DNA of 61,262 nucleotides, taken from NCBI GenBank assembly GCA_964579135.1, contig CAZOFD010000006.1:1-61262 (forward strand), read 5' to 3'. How positions within the stretch are numbered: position 1 is the stretch's first letter; the number at the start of each line of letters is the position of its first letter. This stretch comes from CAG-390 sp964579135. GTDB lineage: Bacteria; Bacillota; Clostridia; Oscillospirales; CAG-272. Under the pieces are notes generated by a model that saw only the letters and a program-made list of their open reading frames with translations, was not told where the DNA came from and ran no database searches. Made by a program: the position numbers and the translations under genes. Below, in pieces: positions 43,921-52,768 of the stretch.

Positions 43921-45348
43921 TCAAATACTGTCGACGGTCTGTACTTTGATAATGTTCGTCGTGCCCGAAACGTTCAGCGGTGCGCCTCCCGTTATAACGA
44001 CGCGGTCTCCGCTTTTTATAAGGTCTATCATCTTTCCGCAGTCGATGGCGTGCCTGAACAGCATCTCCGTGTCGTATTGCGGAAGCGCGTGAACGGGGAA
44101 GACACCCCACGAGAGCGACAGCTGGTGAAAGGTTTTTTCTTCCGTCGTTGCGGCGATTATCGGCTGTTCGGGGCGGAATTTGGATACGCGGCGCGCCGTT
44201 TCGCCCGATTTCGTAACGGCTATTACCGCGGACGCCTTCATATCGCGTGCGGTCGTGCAGGCTGCGTCGCAAATGGCGTTCGTGGTGTCGGCGTAGTCGA
44301 TGTCGTGGCTCATATTGCGGTATGCTCCGAGCTCCATAGCGTCGTTTTCAGCCCTCTCCGCGATCTTCGCCATTACTTCCACAACGTGGACGGGGTCTTT
44401 GCCGATAGCGGTTTCGCCCGAGAGCATAACGGCGCTCGTGCCGTCAAACACGGCGTTGGCAACGTCGGTGATCTCCGCACGAGTCGGCATTTTGTTGTTT
44501 ATCATAGATTCGAGCATTTGCGTTGCGCATATAACGACCTTGCCGGATTGGTAACATTCGCGGATAAATCGCTTTTGCAAACCGGGCAGGCGCTCGTACT
44601 CGATCTCTACCCCCATATCGCCGCGAGCTACCATAATGCCGTCGGAATGCTTGAGTATTTCGCCGAAGTTTTCGACGCCCTGGAGGTTTTCTATCTTCGC
44701 TATAATCTTGATATTGTGACCGCCGTTGTAGTCGATAAATCTGCGCAGATCGATAACGTCGTCTTTGGAGCGAACGAAAGAAGCCGCTATAAAGTCGACG
44801 TCGTGCTCGATGCCGAAAAGCACGTCGGCTTTGTCCCTCTCGCTCATATACGTCATTTTGAGATCTTTGCGCGGAACGTTAACGCCTTTGTGCGTCGATA
44901 TCTCGCCGCCGACGTTGACCCTTGTGTATATATCGTCCCCGTCGACGCGCGTTACGGTAAGGGAGATCTTTCCGTCGTCGATAAGCACCTCGTCGCCCGA
45001 GGAGAGCTCTTCGGGCAGGTTTTTGTAGCTGACGGAAGCGATTTTGCCGTCGCCCTCGACGTCTTTCGCGGTGAGAACGAAAACGTCGCCGGCTTTGAGA
45101 GTGACGGGGCTGTTTTTTACCGTGCCGAGACGTATTTCGGGTCCCTTCGTGTCAAGCAGGAGCGCCGCGGGGACGTCGAGTTCGTCGCGTACTTTTCTGA
45201 ACGTTTCTATCATTTTCGCGTGATCGTCGTACGAGCCGTGCGAAAAGTTGAGTCGCGCGACGTTCATACCCGCGCGAAGCATTTCTTTGAGCACTTTTTC
45301 GCTGCCGGACGCGGGACCGAGCGTGCAAACTATCTTTGTTCTTCTCAT
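43921..45348 (-). CDS. pyk: Pyruvate kinase
   Basis: Last glycolytic step, PEP + ADP to pyruvate + ATP. It has 475 residues, the form without the extra C-terminal PEP-utilising domain of some Bacillota. Motifs: TKIVCTLGPASGS, AGMNVARLNFSHG, LDTKGPEIR, the active-site IIAKIENLQGVEN and MVARGDMGVEIEYE. The ATG (MRRTKIV) fits the family. The strong GGGAGG lies 35 nt away behind an inverted repeat (see 45349-45384). Confidence 0.97.
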   Translation of the reverse strand: MRRTKIVCTLGPASGSEKVLKEMLRAGMNVARLNFSHGSYDDHAKMIETFRKVRDELDVPAALLLDTKGPEIRLGTVKNSPVTLKAGDVFVLTAKDVEGDGKIASVSYKNLPEELSSGDEVLIDDGKISLTVTRVDGDDIYTRVNVGGEISTHKGVNVPRKDLKMTYMSERDKADVLFGIEHDVDFIAASFVRSKDDVIDLRRFIDYNGGHNIKIIAKIENLQGVENFGEILKHSDGIMVARGDMGVEIEYERLPGLQKRFIRECYQSGKVVICATQMLESMINNKMPTRAEITDVANAVFDGTSAVMLSGETAIGKDPVHVVEVMAKIAERAENDAMELGAYRNMSHDIDYADTTNAICDAACTTARDMKASAVIAVTKSGETARRVSKFRPEQPIIAATTEEKTFHQLSLSWGVFPVHALPQYDTEMLFRHAIDCGKMIDLIKSGDRVVITGGAPLNVSGTTNIIKVQTVDSI

Positions 45349-45384
45349 TTCGTTATATATTCGGAATATAATCCGTTTCCTCCC
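45349..45384 (-). promoter_or_regulatory. pyk ribosome binding region with hairpin spacer
   Basis: Minus strand: GGGAGGAAA (45376-45384) directly abuts a small inverted repeat CGGA/TCCG (45362-45375, 6-nt loop), then 13 nt to the ATG with no SD in between. The stem is short (4 bp), so this is a weaker case. Confidence 0.45.
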
Positions 45385-45416
45385 GAGGTGTGATTTGCCT
45401 ATTTCGTACGATAAAA

Positions 45417-45445
45417 ATTATACAGCATACCTCGCCGATTTTCAA
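45417..45445 (-). promoter_or_regulatory. pyk promoter
   Basis: Minus strand -35 TTGAAA (45440-45445), 17-nt spacer, -10 TATAAT (45417-45422). Confidence 0.85.
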
Positions 45446-45475
45446 GTGTTTTTTGCCGTTTTGAGGCGTGCGAAG

Positions 45476-45504
45476 TTGACAATTCGTCGATATTGTGATA
45501 AAAT
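45476..45504 (+). promoter_or_regulatory. comF promoter
   Basis: -35 TTGACA (45476-45481), 17-nt spacer, -10 TAAAAT (45499-45504). The leader to the comF start is about 140 nt and holds no gene or structure I recognise. Confidence 0.85.
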
Positions 45505-45648
45505 CAAAACGGTTATGCGAAGCGTGTGCGAAAAATTCGGCACCGCCGTCGCGCGGCGACGGGAGATGCGGCGTGCGCGCCTCTTTTTTCGTCCGATAAG
45601 GCGCTTGGCGCGGGCGAAACATCACGTACGACGGAGGCTCGTTGCGAT

Positions 45649-46386
45649 ATGATATCGCGGAAAGATATTTTCCTTTGGATCAGATGCTTCGTTTGCGGCG
45701 AAAAATGTGCCGTTTGCGGTGAACTTACGACCGGCGGCAGGGGACTTACGTGCGGTGAGTGCGAAAAAGAACTCGCCGCCGCAATGTTCGAGACGTGTCG
45801 CTCCTGCGGTCGCCCCGTGTACGGCTGCTTTTGCTCGACTCCGCGTTTGCGCGAGGCGGGCTGTGAGTATCTCGCAAAGCTGTACGTTTATCACCCCGAA
45901 AAGCACGACGCAGCCGTAAACGTGTTGATCAATTCGATAAAACGGCGCGGGGACGCGGCTCTTTGCGATTATTTGGCGCGCCTTGCCGAGCCGCTTGCGA
46001 CGCGCCTTATCGTTTCGCGCTCGTTGCGAGCGGAAGATTGCGTTATCCTTTACGCGCCGCGTGCGAAAAAACGGATAAGAAAAACGGGTACCGATCAGGC
46101 GAAAGCCTTGGCGAGCGCTATCTCGCGCCGAACGGGAATGCCGCTCGGGAAGTGTATTCTCCGCATATCCGACGGCAAAGAGCAAAAAAGTCTCGGTGCC
46201 GACGCGCGTAAGATAAACGCAAAGGGTATGTTTGCGATATCGAACGCGTGCGACTTGCGCGGCAAGACCGTATTTCTCGTCGACGATCTCGTTACGACCG
46301 GCGCAACTCTTGCCGAGTGCGCGTCGCTCGCTTCGGAGCGCGGAGCGGAGAACGTTTTCGCACTTGCGGTCGCGAAAACGCGCTGA
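45649..46386 (+). CDS. comFC: ComF family phosphoribosyltransferase-like protein
   Basis: It has 245 residues. An N-terminal zinc ribbon shows four CxxC-type pairs (CFVCGEKCAVCG, CGEC, CRSCGRPVYGC), and the C-terminal PRPP-binding loop is VFLVDDLVTTGATL. ComFC proteins are tied to DNA uptake in competent Bacillota; the exact reaction is unknown. The ATG at 45649 is selected with GGAGG 11 nt upstream; the upstream in-frame stretch is Arg-rich leader. Confidence 0.9.
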   Translation: MISRKDIFLWIRCFVCGEKCAVCGELTTGGRGLTCGECEKELAAAMFETCRSCGRPVYGCFCSTPRLREAGCEYLAKLYVYHPEKHDAAVNVLINSIKRRGDAALCDYLARLAEPLATRLIVSRSLRAEDCVILYAPRAKKRIRKTGTDQAKALASAISRRTGMPLGKCILRISDGKEQKSLGADARKINAKGMFAISNACDLRGKTVFLVDDLVTTGATLAECASLASERGAENVFALAVAKTR

Positions 46387-46421
46387 CGGAGTAAAAAATA
46401 ATTAAAGGACACAGATATTTA

Positions 46422-48134
46422 ATGTTTAAGAAATTTATCTCGTATTACAAACCGCACAAACTGATATTTTCGCTCGATATGGCAGCCTCGCTTATTATCA
46501 CCCTTCTCGGCGTGCTCTATCCTATGATAACGCGCCGGATGCTGAACGACCTTATTCCGAACAGAAATTACAGGCTTGTCGTCGTTTTCGGCATCGTTTT
46601 GTTTTTCAGTTACCTTTTGCGTATGGGGCTGAGTTATTTTATACAGTATTACGGGCACGTTATGGGCGTACGTATGCAAGCGCAAATGAGACGCGATATG
46701 TTCGCCCATCTCGAAAAATTACCGTACTCTTTTTACGACACGCACGAGACCGGCAAGATAATGTCGCGTATGACGAACGACCTTATGGACGTCAGCGAGC
46801 TTGCGCACCACGGCCCCGAAAATCTTATAATATCTTCCATTTCGATCGTGATATCTTTTTTGTATCTCGCGAGCATCGACGTTTGGCTTACGCTTTTGAT
46901 ATTCGTATGCGTGCCGATTCTTTTCATTACGGCTATGACGCTGAGAAAACGGATGGACCGCGCTTTTGAAAAGAGCCGCAAGTCGGTGGCAGAGATAAAC
47001 GCCTCGCTCGAGAGCAGTATCTCTGGCATAAGGGTAACGAAAGCCTTTACCAACGCCGAAAAAGAAGAGGAAAAATTCGAGGTCGGCAACAAGAACTTTT
47101 GCGCCGCGCGCTCCGAGGCGTATCGTTCGATGGGTCTGTTCCACGCCAGCACCACTTTTATAACCAACGTTTTTAACGTTGTCGTGCTTATCTGCGGCGG
47201 CTTCTTTCTTTACCGCGGCAGGATAGATTTTGCCGATTATTCCGCTTTTATCGTTTCGATCAATCTGTTCGTCAATCCCGTTATGACTCTTATCGGATTT
47301 ATCGAGCAACTTCAGGACGGTATAACGGGCTTTAAACGTTTTTTGGAGATAATGGACGTTCCGCCCGAGGAGGACTGCGAGGGTGCGACGGAGCTTACGG
47401 ACGTTGCGGGAGAGGTTGAACTGTGCGACGTATCCTGCGCTTACGACGGCAAGCACGAGGTCGTATCCGGACTGGACCTTAAAATCGGTCGAGGGGAGAC
47501 CGTTGCCCTTGTCGGACCGTCGGGCGGCGGAAAAACGACCATATGCCACCTAATTCCCCGTTTTTACGAGCTTTCGGGCGGTAAGATCCTTATCGACGGT
47601 ATAGACGTGACGGGCGTTACCCGCGATTCTTTGCGGCGCAATATAGGCATCGTTCAGCAAGACGTATATCTTTTTAACGCCTCGATACGCGACAATATCC
47701 TTTACGGCAGGCTCGACGCGACTGAGGAAGAAGTCGTCGAAGCCGCCAAGCGAGCCAATATACACGACTACATAACGTCGCTCGAGAACGGCTATGACAC
47801 GAACATCGGCGAGCGCGGCGTGCGTCTTTCCGGCGGGCAACGGCAAAGGCTTGCCATAGCGCGCGTTTTCCTCAAAAATCCGCCCATTCTTATCCTCGAC
47901 GAGGCTACGAGTGCGCTTGACAACACTACGGAGATAATGATACAGTCGGCGCTTGACGAACTTTGCGTCGGCAGGACGACGATCGTTGTCGCCCACAGGC
48001 TGTCGACCGTAAGAAACGCCGATAAGATAGCGGTTATATCCGAGGGCAAGATAACGGAGTCGGGCACTCACGATGAACTGATGGCTCTTGAGGGGACGTA
48101 CAGTCGTCTTTACGACCAACAGTTTAAAAGATAA
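46422..48134 (+). CDS. ABC transporter, ATP-binding/permease half-exporter
   Basis: A 570-residue ABCB/MsbA-like half transporter that should dimerise. An N-terminal six-helix membrane domain (about 1-310) is followed by the ATPase: Walker A GPSGGGKTT near 365, Q-loop IGIVQQDVYLFN, signature LSGGQRQRLAIARV, Walker B ILILDEATSALD and the H-loop VAHRLST. The substrate cannot be told. It begins 35 nt after comF. Confidence 0.92.
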   Translation: MFKKFISYYKPHKLIFSLDMAASLIITLLGVLYPMITRRMLNDLIPNRNYRLVVVFGIVLFFSYLLRMGLSYFIQYYGHVMGVRMQAQMRRDMFAHLEKLPYSFYDTHETGKIMSRMTNDLMDVSELAHHGPENLIISSISIVISFLYLASIDVWLTLLIFVCVPILFITAMTLRKRMDRAFEKSRKSVAEINASLESSISGIRVTKAFTNAEKEEEKFEVGNKNFCAARSEAYRSMGLFHASTTFITNVFNVVVLICGGFFLYRGRIDFADYSAFIVSINLFVNPVMTLIGFIEQLQDGITGFKRFLEIMDVPPEEDCEGATELTDVAGEVELCDVSCAYDGKHEVVSGLDLKIGRGETVALVGPSGGGKTTICHLIPRFYELSGGKILIDGIDVTGVTRDSLRRNIGIVQQDVYLFNASIRDNILYGRLDATEEEVVEAAKRANIHDYITSLENGYDTNIGERGVRLSGGQRQRLAIARVFLKNPPILILDEATSALDNTTEIMIQSALDELCVGRTTIVVAHRLSTVRNADKIAVISEGKITESGTHDELMALEGTYSRLYDQQFKR

Positions 48135-48166
48135 ATGCATATCGGCGGCGAAAGGGAGGGAAAATC

Positions 48167-48778
48167 GTGCATATTCCGACTTGCGAAAGCCGAGAGGTTC
48201 GCATATTGCCGTTCGACGTGGCTTTGAACGAGTGCAGCTTGACGAATTTTGACAGAGAAAAGTGGATATACGTACCCGATTTCTATACGGAGTACCGTTA
48301 CGTGCTCGGCACGGTCGGCGAAAATCCGCTTATAACCGTCGGGATAAACCCCTCGACCGCCGAGCCGGGTAATCTCGACAACACGTTGAAGTCCGTCGAA
48401 AGGATTGCCGCGGGCAACGGCTTCGACTCTTTTATAATGTTCAACGTTTATGCGCAAAGGGCAACGGATCCCGGTGCGATGGATAAGAATTTCAACGTCG
48501 AGTTGCATAGGGAGAATATGAAAGCCTTTCGCTGGGCACTCGAAAGAAGCAAAGGAACGCCGACGGTATGGGCTGCGTGGGGCACTATCGTGACGAAAAG
48601 ACCGTATCTCGCCGCGTGCCTCGGGGATATGATCCGCATAGGCGAGGAGTACGGTGCGTCGTGGTGTCGTGTCGGGCGACTTTCGCTCAAGGGGCACCCG
48701 CACCATCCGCTATATCTAAAAAAGGATTCGAAGATCGAACCTTTCGACGTGCGCGGATACGTAGAAAACGCGCTTTGA
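48167..48778 (+). CDS. DUF1643 domain-containing protein
   Basis: A 203-residue soluble protein. DUF1643 signature: GINPSTAEPGNLDNTLKSVER, FIMFNVYAQRATDP, and VWAAWGTIV with a late RLSLKGHPHHPLYL. The function is unknown. The start is GTG 48167, with GGGAGGG just upstream. It lies 32 nt after the ABC transporter. Confidence 0.88.
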   Translation: MHIPTCESREVRILPFDVALNECSLTNFDREKWIYVPDFYTEYRYVLGTVGENPLITVGINPSTAEPGNLDNTLKSVERIAAGNGFDSFIMFNVYAQRATDPGAMDKNFNVELHRENMKAFRWALERSKGTPTVWAAWGTIVTKRPYLAACLGDMIRIGEEYGASWCRVGRLSLKGHPHHPLYLKKDSKIEPFDVRGYVENAL

Positions 48779-48867
48779 GCGCACTCCGCTCCGCGCGGCG
48801 AACGGCTTGCGCGTCGGCACGGTCATCAAACACGCGAAACGCCGCGAAAACGCGGCCGAACGTTTAC

Positions 48868-48907
48868 GAAAGGATGATCTCGGGACACACGGGATCCTTG
48901 GTGAAAT
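48868..48907 (+). promoter_or_regulatory. exoA ribosome binding region with hairpin spacer
   Basis: GAAAGGA (48868-48874) is 1 nt from a 7-bp stem GATCTCG/CGGGATC (48876-48882 and 48890-48896, 7-nt loop, one G·U pair), then 11 nt to the ATG. A weak GGTG lies 4-7 nt before the ATG as an alternative. Confidence 0.5.
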
Positions 48908-49687
48908 ATGAAATTTATATCGTGGAACGTTAACGGCTTCAGGGCTTGCCTTAAAAAGGGATTCGCCGACTTTTTCGCCTCGCAGGGGGCGGACGTTACG
49001 GCTTTACAGGAGACCAAGATGCAGCAAGGTCAGGCGGAGTTCCTATGCGACGGATATTTCGATTTTTGGAACAGCGCGGAAAAAAAGGGGTATTCCGGCA
49101 CCGCCGTTTTCGCGAAAAAGCAGCCGCTTGCGGTTACGCGCGGCATAGGCTTGCCCGAGCACGACGCGGAGGGACGCGTGATTACCCTCGAGTACGACGG
49201 ATTTTATTTCGTTAACGTATATACGCCGAACTCGCAAAGAGAATTGACGCGTCTTGCCTACCGCGGCGAATGGGACGACGCGTTTCGCGAGTATCTCGTC
49301 GGGCTCGACGCGAAAAAGCCCGTCGTTTGTTGCGGAGATTTTAACGTGGCGCACAACGAGATCGACCTCAAGAACCCGAAGACCAACCGCACGAGCGCGG
49401 GTTTTACCGATGAGGAGCGCACGAAATTCTCGGAACTTCTGTCCGCGGGATTTTGCGACACTTTCAGACGCGTTTATCCCGATACGGTCAAATATTCGTG
49501 GTGGAGTTATATGTTCCACGCTCGCGAAAAGAACGTGGGGTGGCGTATAGACTACTTTTTGGTCTCCGAGCGCATAGCCGACAGGGTAAAGGACGCTTTT
49601 ATCCTCGACGACGTTTACGGCAGCGACCACTGCCCGGTCGGTATAGAAATCGACCTCGGCGACGATGAGGTCGGCGGCGATCTTTGA
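48908..49687 (+). CDS. exoA: Exodeoxyribonuclease III / AP endonuclease
   Basis: Mg-dependent AP endonuclease of base excision repair. It has 259 residues. Motifs: ISWNVNGFRACLKKG at the N-terminus, LQETKMQQ, CGDFNVAHNEIDL, the family GFTDEER and the C-terminal YGSDHCPVG with the catalytic Asp/His. ATG 48908 fits the family start exactly. A long hairpin begins right after its stop. Confidence 0.97.
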   Translation: MKFISWNVNGFRACLKKGFADFFASQGADVTALQETKMQQGQAEFLCDGYFDFWNSAEKKGYSGTAVFAKKQPLAVTRGIGLPEHDAEGRVITLEYDGFYFVNVYTPNSQRELTRLAYRGEWDDAFREYLVGLDAKKPVVCCGDFNVAHNEIDLKNPKTNRTSAGFTDEERTKFSELLSAGFCDTFRRVYPDTVKYSWWSYMFHAREKNVGWRIDYFLVSERIADRVKDAFILDDVYGSDHCPVGIEIDLGDDEVGGDL

Positions 49688-49689
49688 CG

Positions 49690-49757
49690 AAATCTCCCGA
49701 TATTTCATATTATGTATAGGGGCTTGCCCCAATACGGTGAATATCGGGGGATTTTTT
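49690..49757 (+). terminator. Nested hairpin with T-run, overlapping the next gene's start region
   Basis: A long stem (AAATCTCCCGATATTTCA, 49690-49707, with its near-complement 49738-49754) encloses a second hairpin (GTAT-GGGG against CCCC-ATAC). It ends in TTTTTT just before the ATG at 49760. It looks like an exoA terminator and also buries the GGGGGA SD of the next gene. Confidence 0.8.
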
Positions 49758-49759
49758 GT

Positions 49760-50606
49760 ATGGCAACGTTTACAAATTACGCGACCATCACCTACGGCGG
49801 CGTTACGAAAGATTCGAACGTCGTTACGGGCGAGATAGTAGAGGTGCTTTCGGCAACGAAGAGTGCGACGGCAAAGACGTATTCGCGCCCCTCGCGGATC
49901 GGATACGTTATTTCGCTTTTGAACGGCGGTGCAACGGCTCTTACGGGCTTGACTGTGTACGATAATCTCGGAGCGTACTCGAGCGGCTCCGAGACGGTGT
50001 ATCCGCTCGAATACGTTGAGGGCTCTATGCTGCTTTTTGTCAACGGAGTTGCAACGCAAACCGCTGCCGTGACTGCGGATAACGGCATATCGATCTCGGG
50101 CGTCGGCGTGCCCGCAGGCGGCAACGTTCAGCTTGTATACGCCGCCGACGTTACGGAATACGCGCCGCTCGGTACGAACGGTACGATAACGAATACCGCT
50201 ACGGTCGGCGGAGAGGGGGTCGCGACCGTTTCCGCGTCGTCGACCGTCGGGGCGGCGACGGGTGCCGATCTTTCGGTAACGAAATCCGTCTGCCCGTCTT
50301 CCGTGACCGAAAACGGGCAAGACCTATACTTTCGTGATAGAAAACATCGGCAACACGGCGACCGACGAGGGTGACGGCGTAACGCTTACCGACGTTTTTT
50401 CGCCGATTCTCAGCAACGTTGCCGTGTATCTGAACGGCACGCTGCTCTCCGAGGGGACGGATTACACTTACGATGAGACGAGCGGCACTTTCGCGACCGT
50501 GCCGGCAAAGATATCCGTACCCGCCGCGACCTTTACCCAAGGCGCGAGCGGTGAGTGGAGTACGGCGGCGGGGAGCGCGACGCTCGTGGTTGTCGGGACC
50601 GTATAA
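49760..50606 (+). pseudogene. DUF11-type repeat surface protein gene with frameshift
   Basis: A conserved Clostridia protein of DUF11/COG1361 beta-sandwich repeats. It starts MATFTNYATITYGG and has VVTGEIVEVLSATK, ALTGLTVYDNLGAY and TNTATVGGEG. The frame breaks near 50319: VTENGQ continues out of frame, while the next frame reads TYTFVIENIGNTATD onward to the family end (ATLVVVGTV) at 50606. A single extra A in GGGCAAGACC explains it. Restored length is about 281 residues. It may be a decaying gene, a sequencing error or a real frameshift. Confidence 0.75.
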
Positions 50607-50644
50607 TCGCTTGCACGGGCGCCTTTCGCGCGCTTATCGCTTCG

Positions 50645-50680
50645 GCGGCAACGGTGAGTTCGGCACCGTTGCCGCTTTTT
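50645..50680 (+). terminator. Terminator after the DUF11-repeat gene
   Basis: A perfect 12-bp stem (GCGGCAACGGTG with its complement, 7-nt loop) followed by TTTTT. Confidence 0.9.
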
Positions 50681-50719
50681 CGACAAAAAATCGCGCGAGC
50701 GAAAAATTTTCGTTATCTA

Positions 50720-50748
50720 TTGACACGGAAACGCCTTTGTATTATAAT
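50720..50748 (+). promoter_or_regulatory. Promoter of the lysine riboswitch-dap operon
   Basis: -35 TTGACA (50720-50725), 17-nt spacer, -10 TATAAT (50743-50748): consensus match. Confidence 0.9.
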
Positions 50749-50756
50749 GACGACGT

Positions 50757-51010
50757 AGAAGAATAGAGGAGCGGTCGTTTATCAGTACCCGCAGGCATAT
50801 ACCTCTCGCAAAGGTTGCCGCGGCGAAAGGATTCACCGCCGAAGGGGCGCCGTGCGGAGGCGTTTTCCCTGGTAATTCAGATAATATCTGCTTTACTGTC
50901 GCGCCGGACGGTATGCGTCGCGCGGAGTGCTATCCCTAACGGTTGCGCGCCGAGGTGCGCGACAAACAGCAGAGATAGCCGATTCTTTGTCGGCTGTTTT
51001 TTTATTTTAT
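50757..51010 (+). promoter_or_regulatory. Lysine riboswitch (L-box) upstream of dapA
   Basis: Conserved lysine-aptamer pieces occur in order: ATAGAGGAGCG, TTATCAGTACC, a GGCGAAAGG...GCCGAAG arm, TACTGTCGC and GGAGTGCTATCCC. They are followed by a terminator stem AGCCGA/TCGGCT and GTTTTTTT (50977-51004). Lysine binding should favour termination, lowering the dapA-dapB-lysA operon. Boundaries are approximate. Confidence 0.9.
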
Positions 51011-51051
51011 AAATTTTTGTGCCCGATTTTTTCGGGCGGATCGGAGATATA

Positions 51052-51942
51052 ATGAAAAAGGAAACCGTATTTACCGGCGCCGCAACCGCGCTTGTTACGC
51101 CCATAACGGAAAACGGCGTCGATTACGAGGCGTTCGGTCGCCTGATCGATTGGCAGATTGACGAGGGAATCGACGCGCTCGTTATCGGCGGCACAACGGG
51201 CGAAAGCTCCACTCTTACGGACGAGGAGCACCGCGATATCATCTCTTATGCCGTTAAGCGCGTGCGCCGCAGAGTTCCCGTTATTGCAGGCACCGGTTCG
51301 AACGATACCGCCTATGCCGTCGAGCTTACGAAAGCCGCTTGCGACGCGGGTGCCGACGCAGCTCTCGTGGTAACGCCGTACTACAATAAGGCAACGCAAA
51401 ACGGGCTTGTAAAGATGTACTCCGCCGTCGCCGATGCGAGCACAATACCGCTGATACTTTACAACGTGCCCTCTCGCACGGGAGTTAATATCGAGCCCGA
51501 AACGTTTGCGCGCCTTGCCGAGCATCCTATGATCTCCGGTATAAAAGAGGCGAGCGGTAATATTTCGAAGATCGCGGAGACGTTTGCGCTTGTCGGTGAC
51601 AAACTCGATATATACTCGGGCAACGACGACCAGATCATCCCCATCCTCGCTCTCGGGGGAAAGGGCGTTATCTCCGTGCTTTCGAATCCTTTGCCACGCG
51701 AAACGTCGAAAATGTGCCGCGACTATATGAGCGGCAACAGAGAGGACGCCGTCAAGGCGCAACTTAAGTATCTGCCGCTTGTCAAGGCACTCTTTTCCGA
51801 GGTCAACCCGATCCCCGTCAAGGCTGCGATGTCCGCTATGGGATTTTGCGAGGACTACCTGCGCTTGCCGCTTACGCCGATGGAAAGCGCCGCGCGCGAA
51901 AAACTTTTTGCCTGCCTTAAGGCTGCGGGCGTGCGCATCTGA
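51052..51942 (+). CDS. dapA: 4-hydroxy-tetrahydrodipicolinate synthase
   Basis: First committed step of the lysine/diaminopimelate branch (aspartate semialdehyde + pyruvate). It has 296 residues. TIM-barrel motifs: GGTTGESSTLTDEEH, then TPYYNKATQNGL with the catalytic Tyr, LYNVPSRTGVN, and GIKEASGN with the Schiff-base lysine. The ATG at 51052 follows GGAGA. It is the first gene behind the lysine riboswitch. Confidence 0.97.
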   Translation: MKKETVFTGAATALVTPITENGVDYEAFGRLIDWQIDEGIDALVIGGTTGESSTLTDEEHRDIISYAVKRVRRRVPVIAGTGSNDTAYAVELTKAACDAGADAALVVTPYYNKATQNGLVKMYSAVADASTIPLILYNVPSRTGVNIEPETFARLAEHPMISGIKEASGNISKIAETFALVGDKLDIYSGNDDQIIPILALGGKGVISVLSNPLPRETSKMCRDYMSGNREDAVKAQLKYLPLVKALFSEVNPIPVKAAMSAMGFCEDYLRLPLTPMESAAREKLFACLKAAGVRI

Positions 51943-51980
51943 CGCGTCGATACGAGAAAAACGATATAAGGATAATAAAG

Positions 51981-52718
51981 ATGAGGATAATTATAACCGG
52001 TGCCTGCGGAAGAATGGGCAGGGCGGTCGCCGCGCTTGCCTCGCAGGGGTATCACGGGACGCAAGTCGTCGCCTCCGTCGACGTTAACTGCGGCGTCGAG
52101 GGCTACACAAAGATTTCGGATTTTCGCGGCGAGGCGGATTGCATAATCGACTTTTCGCACCACAGTGCGACGGCAGAGTTTCTCGCCTACGCCAAAAATA
52201 ACAAGATGCCGATCGTTATAGCGACAACGGGACACACGCCCGAGGAGCTTGCCGCAATAGAGGATGCCTCGCGCGAGATACCGATTTTCAGATCCGCCAA
52301 TATGTCTGTCGGCGTTTCGCTTTTGATACGCTTGGCAAAGACGGCGGTCGCCGCTTTCCCCGACGCGGACGTCGAGATCGTCGAGGCTCACCACAATCGC
52401 AAACTCGACGTGCCGAGCGGCACGGCGCTGATGATCTCAGAGGCGATATCCGAGGTGCGCACGTCCTCGCGCGCGCTTGTCGGCAGACGTGAGAACGGAA
52501 TGCGCACGAAAGAGGAGATAGGGATACATTCCGTAAGAATGGGCAACGTCGTCGGCGAGCACGAGGTGATAATCTGCACCGACACCCAGCGCATTACTTT
52601 GAAGCACGAGGCGCAAAGTCGCGAGCTTTTTGCCGAGGGCGCGATAGTTGCAGCCGAATATCTCGTTAAGCAAGGCGCGGGGCTTTACGATATGAACGGC
52701 TACCTCGCGGACAAATAA
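51981..52718 (+). CDS. dapB: 4-hydroxy-tetrahydrodipicolinate reductase
   Basis: NAD(P)H-dependent reductase following DapA. It has 245 residues. The Rossmann motif is ITGACGRMGRAV at the N-terminus; the catalytic signature EAHHNRKLDVPSGTAL contains the key His and Lys; and HSVRMGNVVGEHEV follows. It lies 38 nt after dapA with AAGGA before the ATG, in the same riboswitch-controlled operon. Confidence 0.97.
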   Translation: MRIIITGACGRMGRAVAALASQGYHGTQVVASVDVNCGVEGYTKISDFRGEADCIIDFSHHSATAEFLAYAKNNKMPIVIATTGHTPEELAAIEDASREIPIFRSANMSVGVSLLIRLAKTAVAAFPDADVEIVEAHHNRKLDVPSGTALMISEAISEVRTSSRALVGRRENGMRTKEEIGIHSVRMGNVVGEHEVIICTDTQRITLKHEAQSRELFAEGAIVAAEYLVKQGAGLYDMNGYLADK

Positions 52719-52768
52719 AAGGCGAGCCGAGGGCGCTTGATCAAGGACAAAACATAAAGGACCGTCAA

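Noticed and set aside
44050..45393. Plus-strand 447-codon frame opposite pyk
   Set aside because: Shadow of pyruvate kinase; it also runs through the pyk promoter region.
45526..45648. Longer N-terminus for comF from upstream in-frame starts
   Set aside because: The upstream residues are Arg-rich and unlike the family; GGAGG precedes the ATG at 45649.
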